Assembly (NCBI RefSeq): GCF_042767895.1
Contig: NC_091589.1
Location: 19,104,770 to 19,168,769 of the forward strand
Origin: Penaeus vannamei
Taxonomy: Eukaryota > Arthropoda > Malacostraca > Decapoda > Penaeidae
Length of the DNA: 64,000 bases
Direction: 5' to 3'
In this document: one piece after another, positions 52,789 through 64,000 of the stretch
Layout of the letters: each line of letters opens with the position of its first letter
How positions within the stretch are numbered: the stretch's first letter is position 1
Program-made: the position numbers and the translations under genes
The notes under the pieces: generated by a model
What the model saw: the letters and a program-made list of their open reading frames with translations, nothing else
What the model was told of the DNA's origin: nothing
Database searches by the model: none

Positions 52789-52848
52789 GGCCCACCTCCC
52801 CCGAGCCTCCCATTAACCCCAGGGGGCTAGGGGGCAGGAGTTGGTACA
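49873..52848 (-). mobile_element. RTE-like non-LTR retrotransposon (LINE), truncated at its 3' end
   Basis: This GC-rich block on the minus strand carries one long frame with an apurinic-like endonuclease and a reverse transcriptase. Its 5' side (52848 downward) includes about 300 bp before the first ATG. Its 3' side ends abruptly inside the coding region at 49873, without the rest of the C terminus, 3' UTR or tail. Satellite resumes on both sides in minus orientation but not in phase: the part of the monomer between GAACTCT and TAATCATAGAG, about 300 bp, is missing. No flanking target duplication is evident. Confidence 0.9.
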
Positions 52849-53640
52849 ATAATCATAGAGTCGATTTATAATGAAATAAAGGCTAAAACTAATAAAATCC
52901 CAAAAGTCGAAAAAACGACAAAATCTAGCGTATTACAGCCTTTTGAGAGAAAGGTCGAAAAAAAAACTCTTTTTCGCTTTTAAATTACAATTGTGATGAT
53001 TTTAACATTAATTCATGTAATTACGATGATTTTCATGATAATACATTTATTATTAAGAATAACAATGATAATTATGATGATAATGACAATAATAATGATA
53101 ATAATAAAATGAGAATTATAATGATAATTTTGATAATTACTCTAATAATAGCAATAATGTACTCTATTCTAATAATTTTCATACGAATAATGACAATGGA
53201 AATAATAATATCATTAATACTGTTATTATAATGAGTATTATTGTCATTATTATTTCTAAAATTATCATTATTATTATTATCATTATAAAAATAGTTATAA
53301 TGATGAAAATGGCAGTAATAATTAGAATAGTAATCATTATAACTGCAATAATAATAATGATAATTATGATAGTCATGACGTTAATGACTATAAGGAAGAG
53401 AATCATAAGAATAACGGTAATAATGATTATAATAATAATAAGAAAAACAACCATAGAGTCCATTTAAGATGAAATAAAGGCTAAAACTAATGAAATCCCA
53501 AAACTCGGAAAAAAAAACAGCAAAATCTAGCGTATTACAGCCTTTTGAGAGAGAGATCGAAAAAAAACTTTTTCTCTAATAATTTTAACATGAATTCAGG
53601 TAATTATGATGATTTTCATGATAATGCCTTTATTATTAAC

Positions 53641-53706
53641 AATAATGATGATAATTATGATGATAATGACAATAATAATGATGATAATTATGATGATAAT
53701 GACAAT
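53641..53706. repeat. Two perfect 33-bp tandem copies within a monomer
   Basis: The unit beginning AATAATGATGATAATTATGA occurs at 53641 and 53674, followed by a partial third copy at 53707. The length is a multiple of three, so it preserves the triplet phase. Confidence 0.85.
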
Positions 53707-55474
53707 AATAATGATGATAATAATGAACTAAACTCTAAACTCATAATTTTCATTCTAATAATAAAAATAGAAATAATAATAATATCATTATTATTGTTAT
53801 TATGATGAGTATTATTGTCATTATTATTTCTAAAATTATCATTATTGATATTATCATTATAAAAATAGTTATAATGATTAGCATGATAATCATTGTAACT
53901 GCAATAATGATAATGATAATAATGATAATCATGACGTTAATGACAATAATGATGATAATCAGAAGAATAATGACAAAATGGATGATAATTGTGATAATAA
54001 TATTCATAGAATCCATTCATTTATAATGAAATAAAGGCTAAAACTAATAAAATCCCAAAAGTCGAAACAGCGGCAAAATCTACTGTATTACAACCTTTTA
54101 GGAGAAAGGTCGAAAAAAAAACTTTTTCAATTTTAAATGATACTTATGATGAGGTAATTTTGATGATTTTCATAATGATGCCTTTATTAATAACAATAAT
54201 GATGATAATTATGATGATAATGACAATAATAATAATGATAATAATAACAAAATGAGAATTATAATGATAATTTTGATAATTACTGCAATAATAGCAATAA
54301 TGAACTCTATTCTAATAATTTTCATACTAATAATTACAATAGAAATAATAATAACATCATTATTATTGTTATTATAATGAGTATTATTGTTATTATTATT
54401 TCTAAAATTATCATTATTGTTATTAACATTATAAAAATAGTTATAATGATGAAAAGGACAGTAATAATTAGCATTATAATCATTATAACTGCAATAGTGA
54501 TAATGATAATAATGATAATCATGACAATAATGACTATAATGATGATAAATATAAGAATAATGATAATAAGGATGATAATGGTGATAATAATAATCATAGA
54601 GTCCATTTATAATGAAATAAAGGCTAAAACTAATGAAATCCAACAAGTCGAGAGAACGGCAAAATCTAGCGTATCGATTCAGGTAATTATGATGATTTTC
54701 AAGATAATGCCTTTATTATTAACAATAATGATGATGATTATAATGATAATGACAATAATAATGATGATAATAATAATAAAATGAGAATTTTAATAATAAT
54801 TTTTATAATTACTGCAATAATAGCAATAATGAATTCTATTCTAATAATTTTCATACTAATAATGACAATAGAAATAATAATATCATTATTATTGTTATTA
54901 CAATATGTATTATTGTCATTATTATTTCTAAAATTATCATTATTCATATTATCATTATAAAAATATATATAATGACAGAAATGACAGTAATAATTAGCAT
55001 AATAATCATTATAACTGCAATAATGATAATGATAATAATGATAATCATGACGATAATGACTATAATGATGATAATCATATGAATAATGACAGTAATGATG
55101 ATAATGATGATAATAATAATCATAGAGTCCATTTATAATGAAAAAGGCTAAAACTAATAAAACCCCAAAAGTCGAAAAAACGGCAAAATCTAGCTTATTA
55201 CAGCGTTTTGAACGGTCGAAAAAAAAACTTTTTCGCTTTTAAATGATAATTATGATGATTTTAACATTAATTCAGGTAGTTGTGATGATTTTCATTATAA
55301 TTCCTTTATCATTAACAACAATGATGATAATCATGATGATAATGACAATAATAATGATGATGATAATAAAATAATAATTATAATGATAATTTACATAATT
55401 ACTGCAATAATAACAATAATGAACTCTATTCTAATAATTTTCATACAAATAATGACAATAGAAATAATAATATC

Positions 55475-55577
55475 ATTATTATTGTTATTATAATGAGTAT
55501 TATTGTCATTATTATTTCTAAAATAATATTATTATTGTTATTATAATGAGTATTATTGTCATTATTATTTCTAAAAT
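55475..55577. repeat. Tandem duplication with 53-bp period
   Basis: The segment ATTATTATTGTTATTATAAT through TTTCTAAAAT occurs twice, starting at 55475 and 55528, making this monomer longer than its neighbours. Confidence 0.85.
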
Positions 55578-58500
55578 TATCATTGTTCTTATCATTATAA
55601 AAATAGTTATAATGATGAAAATGACAGTAATAAGTAGCATAATAATCATTATAACTGCATTAATAATAATGATAATAATGATAATCATGACGATAATGAC
55701 TATAATGATGATATTCATAAAAATAATGACAATAAGGATGATGATGATAATAATAATCATAGAGTCCATTTATAATGAAATAAATGCGAAAACTAATAAA
55801 ATCCCATAAGCCGAAGAAACGACAAAATCTAGCGTATTACAGCCTTCTTAGAGAAAGGTAAAAAAAAAAAAAACTGCTTTTTCGCTTTTAAATGATAATT
55901 ATGATGATTTTACCATCAATTCAGGTAATTATGATAATTTTCATGATAATGCCCTTATCATTAACTAAAATGTTGATAATTTTGATGATGGCAATAATAA
56001 TGATAATAATAAAAAAATGAGTATTATTATGATAATTTTTATAATTACTGCAACAATAGCAATAATGAACTCTATTCTAATCATTGTCATACTAAAAATG
56101 ACAATAGAAACAATAACAATATCATTATTTTTGTTATTATAATGATTATTATTGTCATTATTAGTTCCAAAATTATCATTATTGTTATTATCATTATAAA
56201 AATAGTTATAATGATGAAAATGACAGTAATGATTAGAATAATAATCATTATAACTGCAATAATGATAATGATAATAATGATAATCATACTGATAATATCT
56301 ATAATAATGATATTCATAGGAATAATAACAATAATGATGATAATAATAATCACAGAGTCCATTTATAATGAAATAAAAGCTAAAACTAATAAAATCCCAA
56401 AAGTCGAAAAAACGGCATAATCTACCGTATTACAGCCTTTTGAGAGACAGGTCGAAAAAAAATCCTTTTTCACTTTTAAATGATAATTATGATGATTTTG
56501 ACATTAGTTCAGGTAATGATTATGATTTTCATGAAAATTCCTTTACTATTATTACGAATGATGATAATGACAATAATAATGATGATAATAATAATAAAAT
56601 GATAATTATAATGATAATTTTGATAATTACTGCAATAATAGCTATAATGAACTCTAATCTAATAATTTTCATACTAATAATGACAACAGAAATAATAATA
56701 TCATTATTATTGTTATTATAGTATTATTGTCATTATTATTTCTAAAATTATCATTATTGTTATTATCATTATAAAAATAATTATAATGATGAAAATATAT
56801 AACTGCAATAATGATAATGATAATAATGATAATCATGACGGATAATCATAAGAATAATGACAATGATGTGGATGATAATAATAATCATAAAGTCCATTTA
56901 TAATGAAATAAAGGCTAAAACTAATAAAATCCCAATAGTCGAAAAAGGCAAAATCTAGCGTATTACAGCCTTTTAAGGGAAAGGTCGAAAAAAAACCTTT
57001 TTCGCTTTTAAATGATAATTATGATTTTAACATTAATTCAGGTAATTATGATGATTTTCATGATAATTCCTTTATTATTTACAATAATGATGATAATTAA
57101 GGTGATAATGACAATAATAATTATGATAATAATAATAAAATGAGAATTATAATAATTTTGATAATTATTGCAATAATTGCAAGAATTAACTCTATTGTAA
57201 TAAATTTCATACTAATAATGACAATAGAAATAATTATATCATTATTATTGTTAATGAGTATCATTGTTATTTTTAAAGTTATCATCTTTGTTATTATCAT
57301 TATGAAAATAGCTGTTATGATGAAAATGACTAATAATTAGCATAATAATCATTATAACTGCAATAATGATAGTGATAATTATGATAATCATGACGATAAT
57401 GACTATAATGATGATAATCATAAGAATAATGACAATAATGATGATAATGAGGATAATAATAATCATAGAGTCAATTTATAGTGAAGTAAAGGCTAAAACT
57501 AATAAAATCCCAAAAGTCGAAAAAAAAGACAAAATCTAGCGTATTACAGCCTTCTGAGAAAAAGGTAAAAAAAAAACGCGTTTTCGCTTTTAAATGATAA
57601 TTATGATGATTTTAACATCAATTCAGGTAATTATGATGATTTTCATGATAATGCCTTTATCATTAACAATAATGATGATAATTATTATGATTATGACAAT
57701 AATAATAATAAAATGATAATTATAATGATAATTTTGATAATTACTGCAATAATATCAATAGTTAACTCTATTCTAATAATTTTCATACTAATAATGACAA
57801 TAGAAATAATAATAATATCAATATTATTGTTATTATAATAAGTATTATTGTCATTATTATTTCTTAAATCATCTTTATTGTTATTATCATTATAGAAATA
57901 GTTATAATGATGAAAATTATAGTAATAATTAAGTTAATAATCATTATAACTGCAATAATGTTAATGATAATAATGATAATCATGACAATAATGACTATAA
58001 GGATGATAATCAAAAGAATAATGAATATAAGGATGATAATGGTGATAATAATAATCATAGAGTCAATTCATAAAGAAATATAGGCTAAAATTAATAAAAT
58101 CTCAGAATTCCAAAAAAAAAAAAAAAAAAAAAAAAACGGCAAAATAGCCTTTTGATAGGAAGGTCGAAAACCCCTCTTTTTTTGCATTTAAATGATAATT
58201 ATGGTGATTTTACCATCAATTCAGGCAATTATGATGATTTTCATGATAATTCCTTTATTATTAAGAACAATGATGATAATTATGATGTTAATGATAATAA
58301 TAATGATGATAATATTAATAAAATGAAAATTTTAATGATAATTTTAGAATTACTGTAATAATAGCAATAATGTACTCTATTCTAATAATTTTCATAGTAA
58401 TAATGACAATAGAAATAATAATGATATTATCATTGTTATTATAATGAGTATTATTGTCATTATTATTTATAAAACTATCATTATTGTTATTATCATTACA

Positions 58501-61500
58501 AAAAAAGTTATACTAATGAAAATGACAGTAATAATTAGCATAATAATGATTATAACTGCTATAATAATAATGATGATAATGATAATCATGACGATAATGA
58601 CTATAATGATGATAATCATAAGAATAATGACAATAAGGATAAGGATGATAATAATAATCATAGAGTCCATTTATAATGAAATAAAGGCGAAAACTAATAA
58701 AATCCCATGAGTCGAAAAAACGGCAAAATCTAGCGTATTACAGCCTTCTGAGAGAAGGGTAAAAAAAAACGCTTTTTCGCTTTTAAATGGCAATGATGAT
58801 GATTTTAACATCAATTCAGGTAATTATAATGATTTTCATGATAATGCCTTTGTTATTAACAATAATGATGATAATTATGATGGTGATGAGAATATTATTG
58901 ATGATAATAATAATAAAATGATATTTATAATGATAATTTTGATAATTATTGCAATAATAGCAATAATGAACTCTATTCTAATAATATTAATACTAATGAT
59001 GACAATAGCAATGATAATGACATCATTATTATTGTTATTATAGTGAGTATTGTCATTATTATTTCTAAAATTATCTTTATTGTTATTATCCTTATAAAAA
59101 TAGTTATAATGATGAAAATGAGAGTAATGTTTAGCATAATAATCATCATAACTGCAATAATGATAATGATAATGATAATCATGACGATAATGAAAATAAT
59201 GCCGATAATCATAGGAATAATGACAATAATGATGATAATGATGATAATAATCATAGTGTCCATTTATTATGAAATAAAGGCTAAAACTAATAAAATCCCA
59301 AAAGTCGAAAAAAACGGCAAAATCTAGCGTATTACAGCCCTTTGAGAAAAAGGTCGAAAAAACCGTTTTCGCTTTTAAATGATAATCATGGTTATTTTAA
59401 CATTAATTAATGTAATTATGATGCTTTTCATGATAATGCCTTGATTATTAACAATGATGATGATAATTATGATGATGCTGACAATAATAATAATAATGAT
59501 AATAATAATATAATGAGAATTATAATAATTTTGTTAATTACTGCAATAATAGCAATAATGATCATACTAATAATGACAAGCGAATTTATATCATTATTTT
59601 TGTTATTATAATGATTATTATTGTCATTATTATTTCTAAAATTATCATTATTGTTATTATCATTATAAAAATAGTTATAATGATAATGACCGTAATAATT
59701 TGCATAATCATTATAACTGCAATAATAATAATGATAATAATGATAATCAGGACGATAATGATTACAAGGATGATTATCATAATAATAATGACAGTATTGA
59801 TGATAATGATGATAATAATAATCAAAGAGTCCATTGATAATGAAATAAAGGGTAAAACTATTAAAATCCTAAAAGTCGAAAAAACGGCAAAATCTAGCTT
59901 ATTACAGAGTTTTGAGGGAAAGGTCGAAAAAAAACCTTTTTCGCCTCTATATGATAATTATGATTATTTTAACATTAATTCAGGTAATTATGATGTTTTT
60001 CATGATAATGCCATTATTATTAACAATGATGATAATTATGATGATAATAAGAATAATAATGATGATGATAATAATAAAATGATAATTATAACTATAATTT
60101 TGATAATTACTGCAATTATAGCAATAATAAACTCCATTCTATCAATTTTCAAACTAATAATGACAATAGAAATAATAATATCATTATTTTAGTTCTTATG
60201 ATGATTAATATTGTCATTATTATTTGTTAAATTATTATTATTGTTACTATTATTATAAGAATAGTTATAATGCTGAAAATGAGAGTAATAATTAGCATAA
60301 TAATCGCTGTAACTGCAATATTGAAAATGATAATAATGATAATCATGACGGTAATGACTATAATGATGATAATCATAAGAATAATGACAATAATGATGAT
60401 AATAATACCATAGAGTCCATTTAAAATGAAATAAAGGCAAAACTAATAAAATCTCATAAGTCGAAAAAACGGCAAAATCAAGCGTATTACAGCCTTTGTA
60501 GAGAAAGGTAGAAAAAAAAACCTTTAACGCTTTTAAATGATATTTATGATTTTAATATGAATTCAGGTAATCATGATTATTTTCATGATAATTCCTTTAT
60601 TATTAACAATAATGATGATAATTATAATGATAATGGCAATAATAATGATAATAATAAATAATGAGAATTATAATGATAATTTTCATAATTCCTGCATTTA
60701 TAGCAATGATAAACTCTATTCTAATAATTTTCATACCAATAATGACAATAGAAATAATAATAATATCATTATTATTGTGATGATAATGAGTATTATTGTC
60801 ATTATTATTTCTATAATTATCATTATTGTTATTATCAATATAAAAATAATTATAATGATAAAAATGAGAGTAATAATTAGCATAATTATCATTATAACTG
60901 CAATAATGATAATGATAATAATGATGATCATGACGATAATAACTATAAGGTTGATAATCATAAGAATAATGACAATAATGATGATAATGATGATAATAAT
61001 AATCATAAAATAAAGGTGAAAACTAATACAATCCCTTAAGTCGAAAAAACGGCAAAATCTTGCGTATTACAGCCTTTTGAGAGAAAGGTCGAATTTTTTT
61101 TTCTTTTATATAATAATTATGATGATTTTAACATTAATTCAGGCAATTATGATGATTTTCATGATTAATCCTTTATTATTAACAATAATGATGATAATCA
61201 CGATGATAATGAGTATAATAATGGTAATAAAAATAAAATGATAGTTATAATGATAATTTTGATAATCACTACAATAATAGCAATAATAGGAATAATTTTC
61301 ATACTAATAATGACAATAGAAATAATATCATTATTATTGTTATTATAATGAGTATTATTGTCATTATTTTTTTCTAAAATTATCATTATTGTTATTATCA
61401 TTACAAAAATAGTTATGATGATGAAAAGGACTAATAATTAGCATAATAATCATTATAACTGCAATAATGATAATGATAATAATGATAATCATGACGATAA

Positions 61501-62248
61501 TGACAATAATGCTGATAATCATAAGAATAATGACAATAATGATAATAATGATGATAATAATAATCATAGAGTCCATTTATAATTAAATAAATGCAAAAAC
61601 TAATAAAATCACAAAAGTTGAAAAACGGCAAAATATAGCGTCAAAAAAACTTTTTCTCTTTTAAATAATAAATATGATGATTTTAACATTAATTCAGGTA
61701 ATTATGATGATTTTCATAATTCTCTGATTATTAACAATAATGATGATAATTATGATGATAATGACAATAATAATGATGATAATAATAGTAAAATGATAAT
61801 TTTTATGATAATTTTGATAATTTCTGCAATAATAGCAATTATGAACTCTATTCCAATAATTTTCATACTAATAATGAGAATAGAAATAATAATAATATCA
61901 TTATTATTGTTATTATAATGAGTATTACTGTCATTATTATTTCTAAAATTATCGTTATTATTATTATCATTACAAAAATAGTTATAATGATGAAAGTGAC
62001 AGTAATAATTAGCATAATAATTATAACTTCAATAATAATAATGATAATCATTACGATATCGACTATAATGATGATAATCATAAGAATAATGACAATAATG
62101 ATAATGATGATAATAATAAAATGAGTATTATGATACTTTTGATAATTACTGCAATAATAGCAATAATGACCTCTATTTTAATAATTTTCCTTCTAATAAT
62201 GACTGTAGAAATAATAATATCATTATTATTTTTATTATAATGAGTATT

Positions 62249-62551
62249 AAGAATTCTATGATCTTGCTTTTTTCATCGAAACACGTCCACGCAGACGCTC
62301 AGCCTACGCTATCTCCCTTTTCACATCTATACACCTACACATCCAACATTTAATACATGCATCCTGTACTTTCCTTCCACCCTTTTCTTACACAACGCCT
62401 ACACCCACTTACACAACACACACGGTTCCCGAACCTACTAATCGGTTGGTGGCAGCATGCCGTAGGCCTGGAACCTTACATCTGTTCATTGCAGCCGAAT
62501 CTTTTCCCTTGAGCAAAAACTCCATATTCTCGGTTAACCCCGTATAACAGA
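62249..62551 (-). repeat. Short dispersed repeat, copy E (inverted)
   Basis: It starts at AAGAATTCTATGATCTTGC, directly after the satellite motif ATAATGAGTATT as in copy D. It retains the 30-bp segment shared with copy A. Its far end lacks the GTAGCAGGGCGTAGACCC portion and instead ends with CGGTTAACCCCGTATAACAG before satellite resumes. Confidence 0.83.
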
Positions 62552-62865
62552 AATTAATAGTTACTGCAATAATAGCAATAATGAACTCTATTCTAATAAT
62601 TTTCATACTAATAATGACAATAGAAATAATATTAATATCATTATTATTGTTATTATAATAAGTATTATTGTCATATTATTTCTAAAATTATCATTTTTTT
62701 ATTATCATTATAAAAATCGTTATGAGATAAAATGACAGTAATAATTAGCATAATAATCATTATAACTGCAATAATGATTATGATAATAAGATAAATCATG
62801 ACGATAATGACTATAATGATGATAATCATAAGAATAATGACAGTAATGATGATAATGATGATAAT
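62552..62865 (-). repeat. Macrosatellite, minus orientation, up to a gap
   Basis: A partial monomer without a core, containing TTAGCATAATAATCATTATA. It ends at the last N run. Confidence 0.85.
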
Positions 62866-63365
62866 NNNNNNNNNNNNNNNNNNNNNNNNNNNNNNNNNNN
62901 NNNNNNNNNNNNNNNNNNNNNNNNNNNNNNNNNNNNNNNNNNNNNNNNNNNNNNNNNNNNNNNNNNNNNNNNNNNNNNNNNNNNNNNNNNNNNNNNNNNN
63001 NNNNNNNNNNNNNNNNNNNNNNNNNNNNNNNNNNNNNNNNNNNNNNNNNNNNNNNNNNNNNNNNNNNNNNNNNNNNNNNNNNNNNNNNNNNNNNNNNNNN
63101 NNNNNNNNNNNNNNNNNNNNNNNNNNNNNNNNNNNNNNNNNNNNNNNNNNNNNNNNNNNNNNNNNNNNNNNNNNNNNNNNNNNNNNNNNNNNNNNNNNNN
63201 NNNNNNNNNNNNNNNNNNNNNNNNNNNNNNNNNNNNNNNNNNNNNNNNNNNNNNNNNNNNNNNNNNNNNNNNNNNNNNNNNNNNNNNNNNNNNNNNNNNN
63301 NNNNNNNNNNNNNNNNNNNNNNNNNNNNNNNNNNNNNNNNNNNNNNNNNNNNNNNNNNNNNNNNN
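62866..63365. other. Assembly gap, 500 N
   Basis: Exactly 500 N. Satellite orientation is minus on the left and plus on the right, so the joining could be real or a scaffolding error. Confidence 0.99.
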
Positions 63366-64000
63366 AAATCATAGTACTTACCTGAATTAATGTTAAAATC
63401 ATTATTATCATTTATAAGCAAAAAAGGGTTTTTTTTTCGACCTTTCTCTCACAAGGCTCTAATACGCAAGATTTTACCGTTTTTTCGACTTATGGGATTT
63501 TATTAGTTTTAGCCGTTATTCATTATAAAAGGACTCTATGATTATTATTTTCATCATTATCATCATTATTTTTATTATTCTTATGATTATCATCATTATT
63601 GTCATTATAGTCATGATTATCATTATTATCATTATCATTATTGTAGTTATATTGATAATTATGTTAATTATTTTCATTTTCATCATTATAACTATTTTTA
63701 TAAGGACAATAAGAATAAGGATAATTTTAGAAATAATAATGACAATAATACTCTTTATAATAACAATAATAATGATATTATTATTATTTCTATTGTCATA
63801 ATTTGTATGAAAATTATGAGAACAGAGTTGATTATTGCTATTATTGCGGTAATTATCAAAATTATCATTAAGATTATCATTTTATTATTATTATCATTAT
63901 TATTGTCATTATCATCATAATCATAAATCATTATTGTTAATGATAAAGGAATTATCATGAAAATCAACATAATTACCTGAATTCATGTTAAAATCATCAT
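63366..64000 (+). repeat. Macrosatellite, plus orientation, to window end
   Basis: About one monomer, with its core near 63425-63540 and the array continuing beyond the window edge. No gene is seen. Confidence 0.87.

Larger units (their letters stand above)
52849..62248 (-). repeat. Macrosatellite, minus orientation, about 16 monomers
   Basis: Cores in reverse complement lie near 52855-52980, 53455-53575, 54010-54125, 54597-54680 (truncated), 55128-55240, 55762-55880, 56355-56470, 56888-57005, 57470-57590, 58065-58190, 58664-58780, 59258-59375, 59830-59945, 60413-60530, 61010-61105 and 61565-61650. Near 62105 two monomers are joined without a core. The spacing is mostly 570-600 bp. No gene is seen. 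Confidence 0.9.

Noticed and set aside
50837..52871. Plus-strand frames of 60-140 codons opposite the LINE
   Set aside because: They are shadows of the GC-rich minus-strand endonuclease-RT frame, with no independent motifs.
337..63970. Dozens of Ile/Met-rich or Asn/Asp/His/Tyr-rich open frames of 60-200 codons on both strands
   Set aside because: They lie in degenerate ATY/RAT triplet DNA, occur on both strands of the same monomer, repeat with the 590-bp period and have no domain, codon or start context that suggests a gene.
421..64000. CRISPR-like array because of regularly spaced repeats
   Set aside because: The period is about 590 bp, the spacers are themselves repetitive, there are no cas genes and the context is eukaryotic.

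Overview
The window looks like repeat-dominated eukaryotic DNA, probably from an arthropod and plausibly a decapod crustacean. That taxon is an inference from the mix of a GIY-YIG-bearing Penelope-like element, an RTE-type LINE and massive AT-rich simple-sequence DNA; no host gene is available to confirm it. I find no convincing host protein-coding gene, no tRNA or rRNA gene and no CRISPR array. Four runs of exactly 500 N (1265-1764, 24540-25039, 46950-47449, 62866-63365) are assembly gaps.

Most of the window is one tandem macrosatellite with a monomer of about 590 bp. Each monomer has a roughly 110-bp conserved core (two poly-T tracts beside CGAC/GCCG boxes, then a segment ending in TGGACTCTATG) followed by a long degenerate ATY trinucleotide domain. 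Because that domain has period 3 and lacks stops in some frames on both strands, it produces dozens of Ile-rich or Asn/Asp/His/Tyr-rich open frames of 60-200 residues. I read these as sequence-composition artefacts, not genes.

Array layout, with '+' meaning the core reads toward CTCTATG on the given strand: 421-1264 (-), 1765-34209 (+, interrupted by insertions), 34210-36446 (-), 36447-43867 (+), 43868-46853 (-), 46854-49367 (+), 49368-62865 (-), 63366-64000 (+). Five of the orientation switches lie inside contigs. Blocks of several monomers recur at distance, some inverted, which gives a higher-order, inverted-duplication architecture.

Interrupting the array are: (a) a degenerate Penelope-like retroelement at 2791-5685 with its 3' end duplicated upstream of the reverse transcriptase and a 7-bp candidate target duplication; (b) a composite island at 8787-12447 made of a short dispersed repeat split by a 1.27-kb insert with an 8-bp flanking duplication, then an unclassified element whose right end also occupies positions 1-420; (c) four more copies of the short dispersed repeat at 40135, 42850, 44835 and 62249; (d) a 3'-truncated RTE-like LINE on the minus strand at 49873-52848. 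The only recognisable proteins are retroelement reverse transcriptases and endonucleases. No gene set here works as a pathway; the interest is in satellite architecture and its interplay with mobile DNA.
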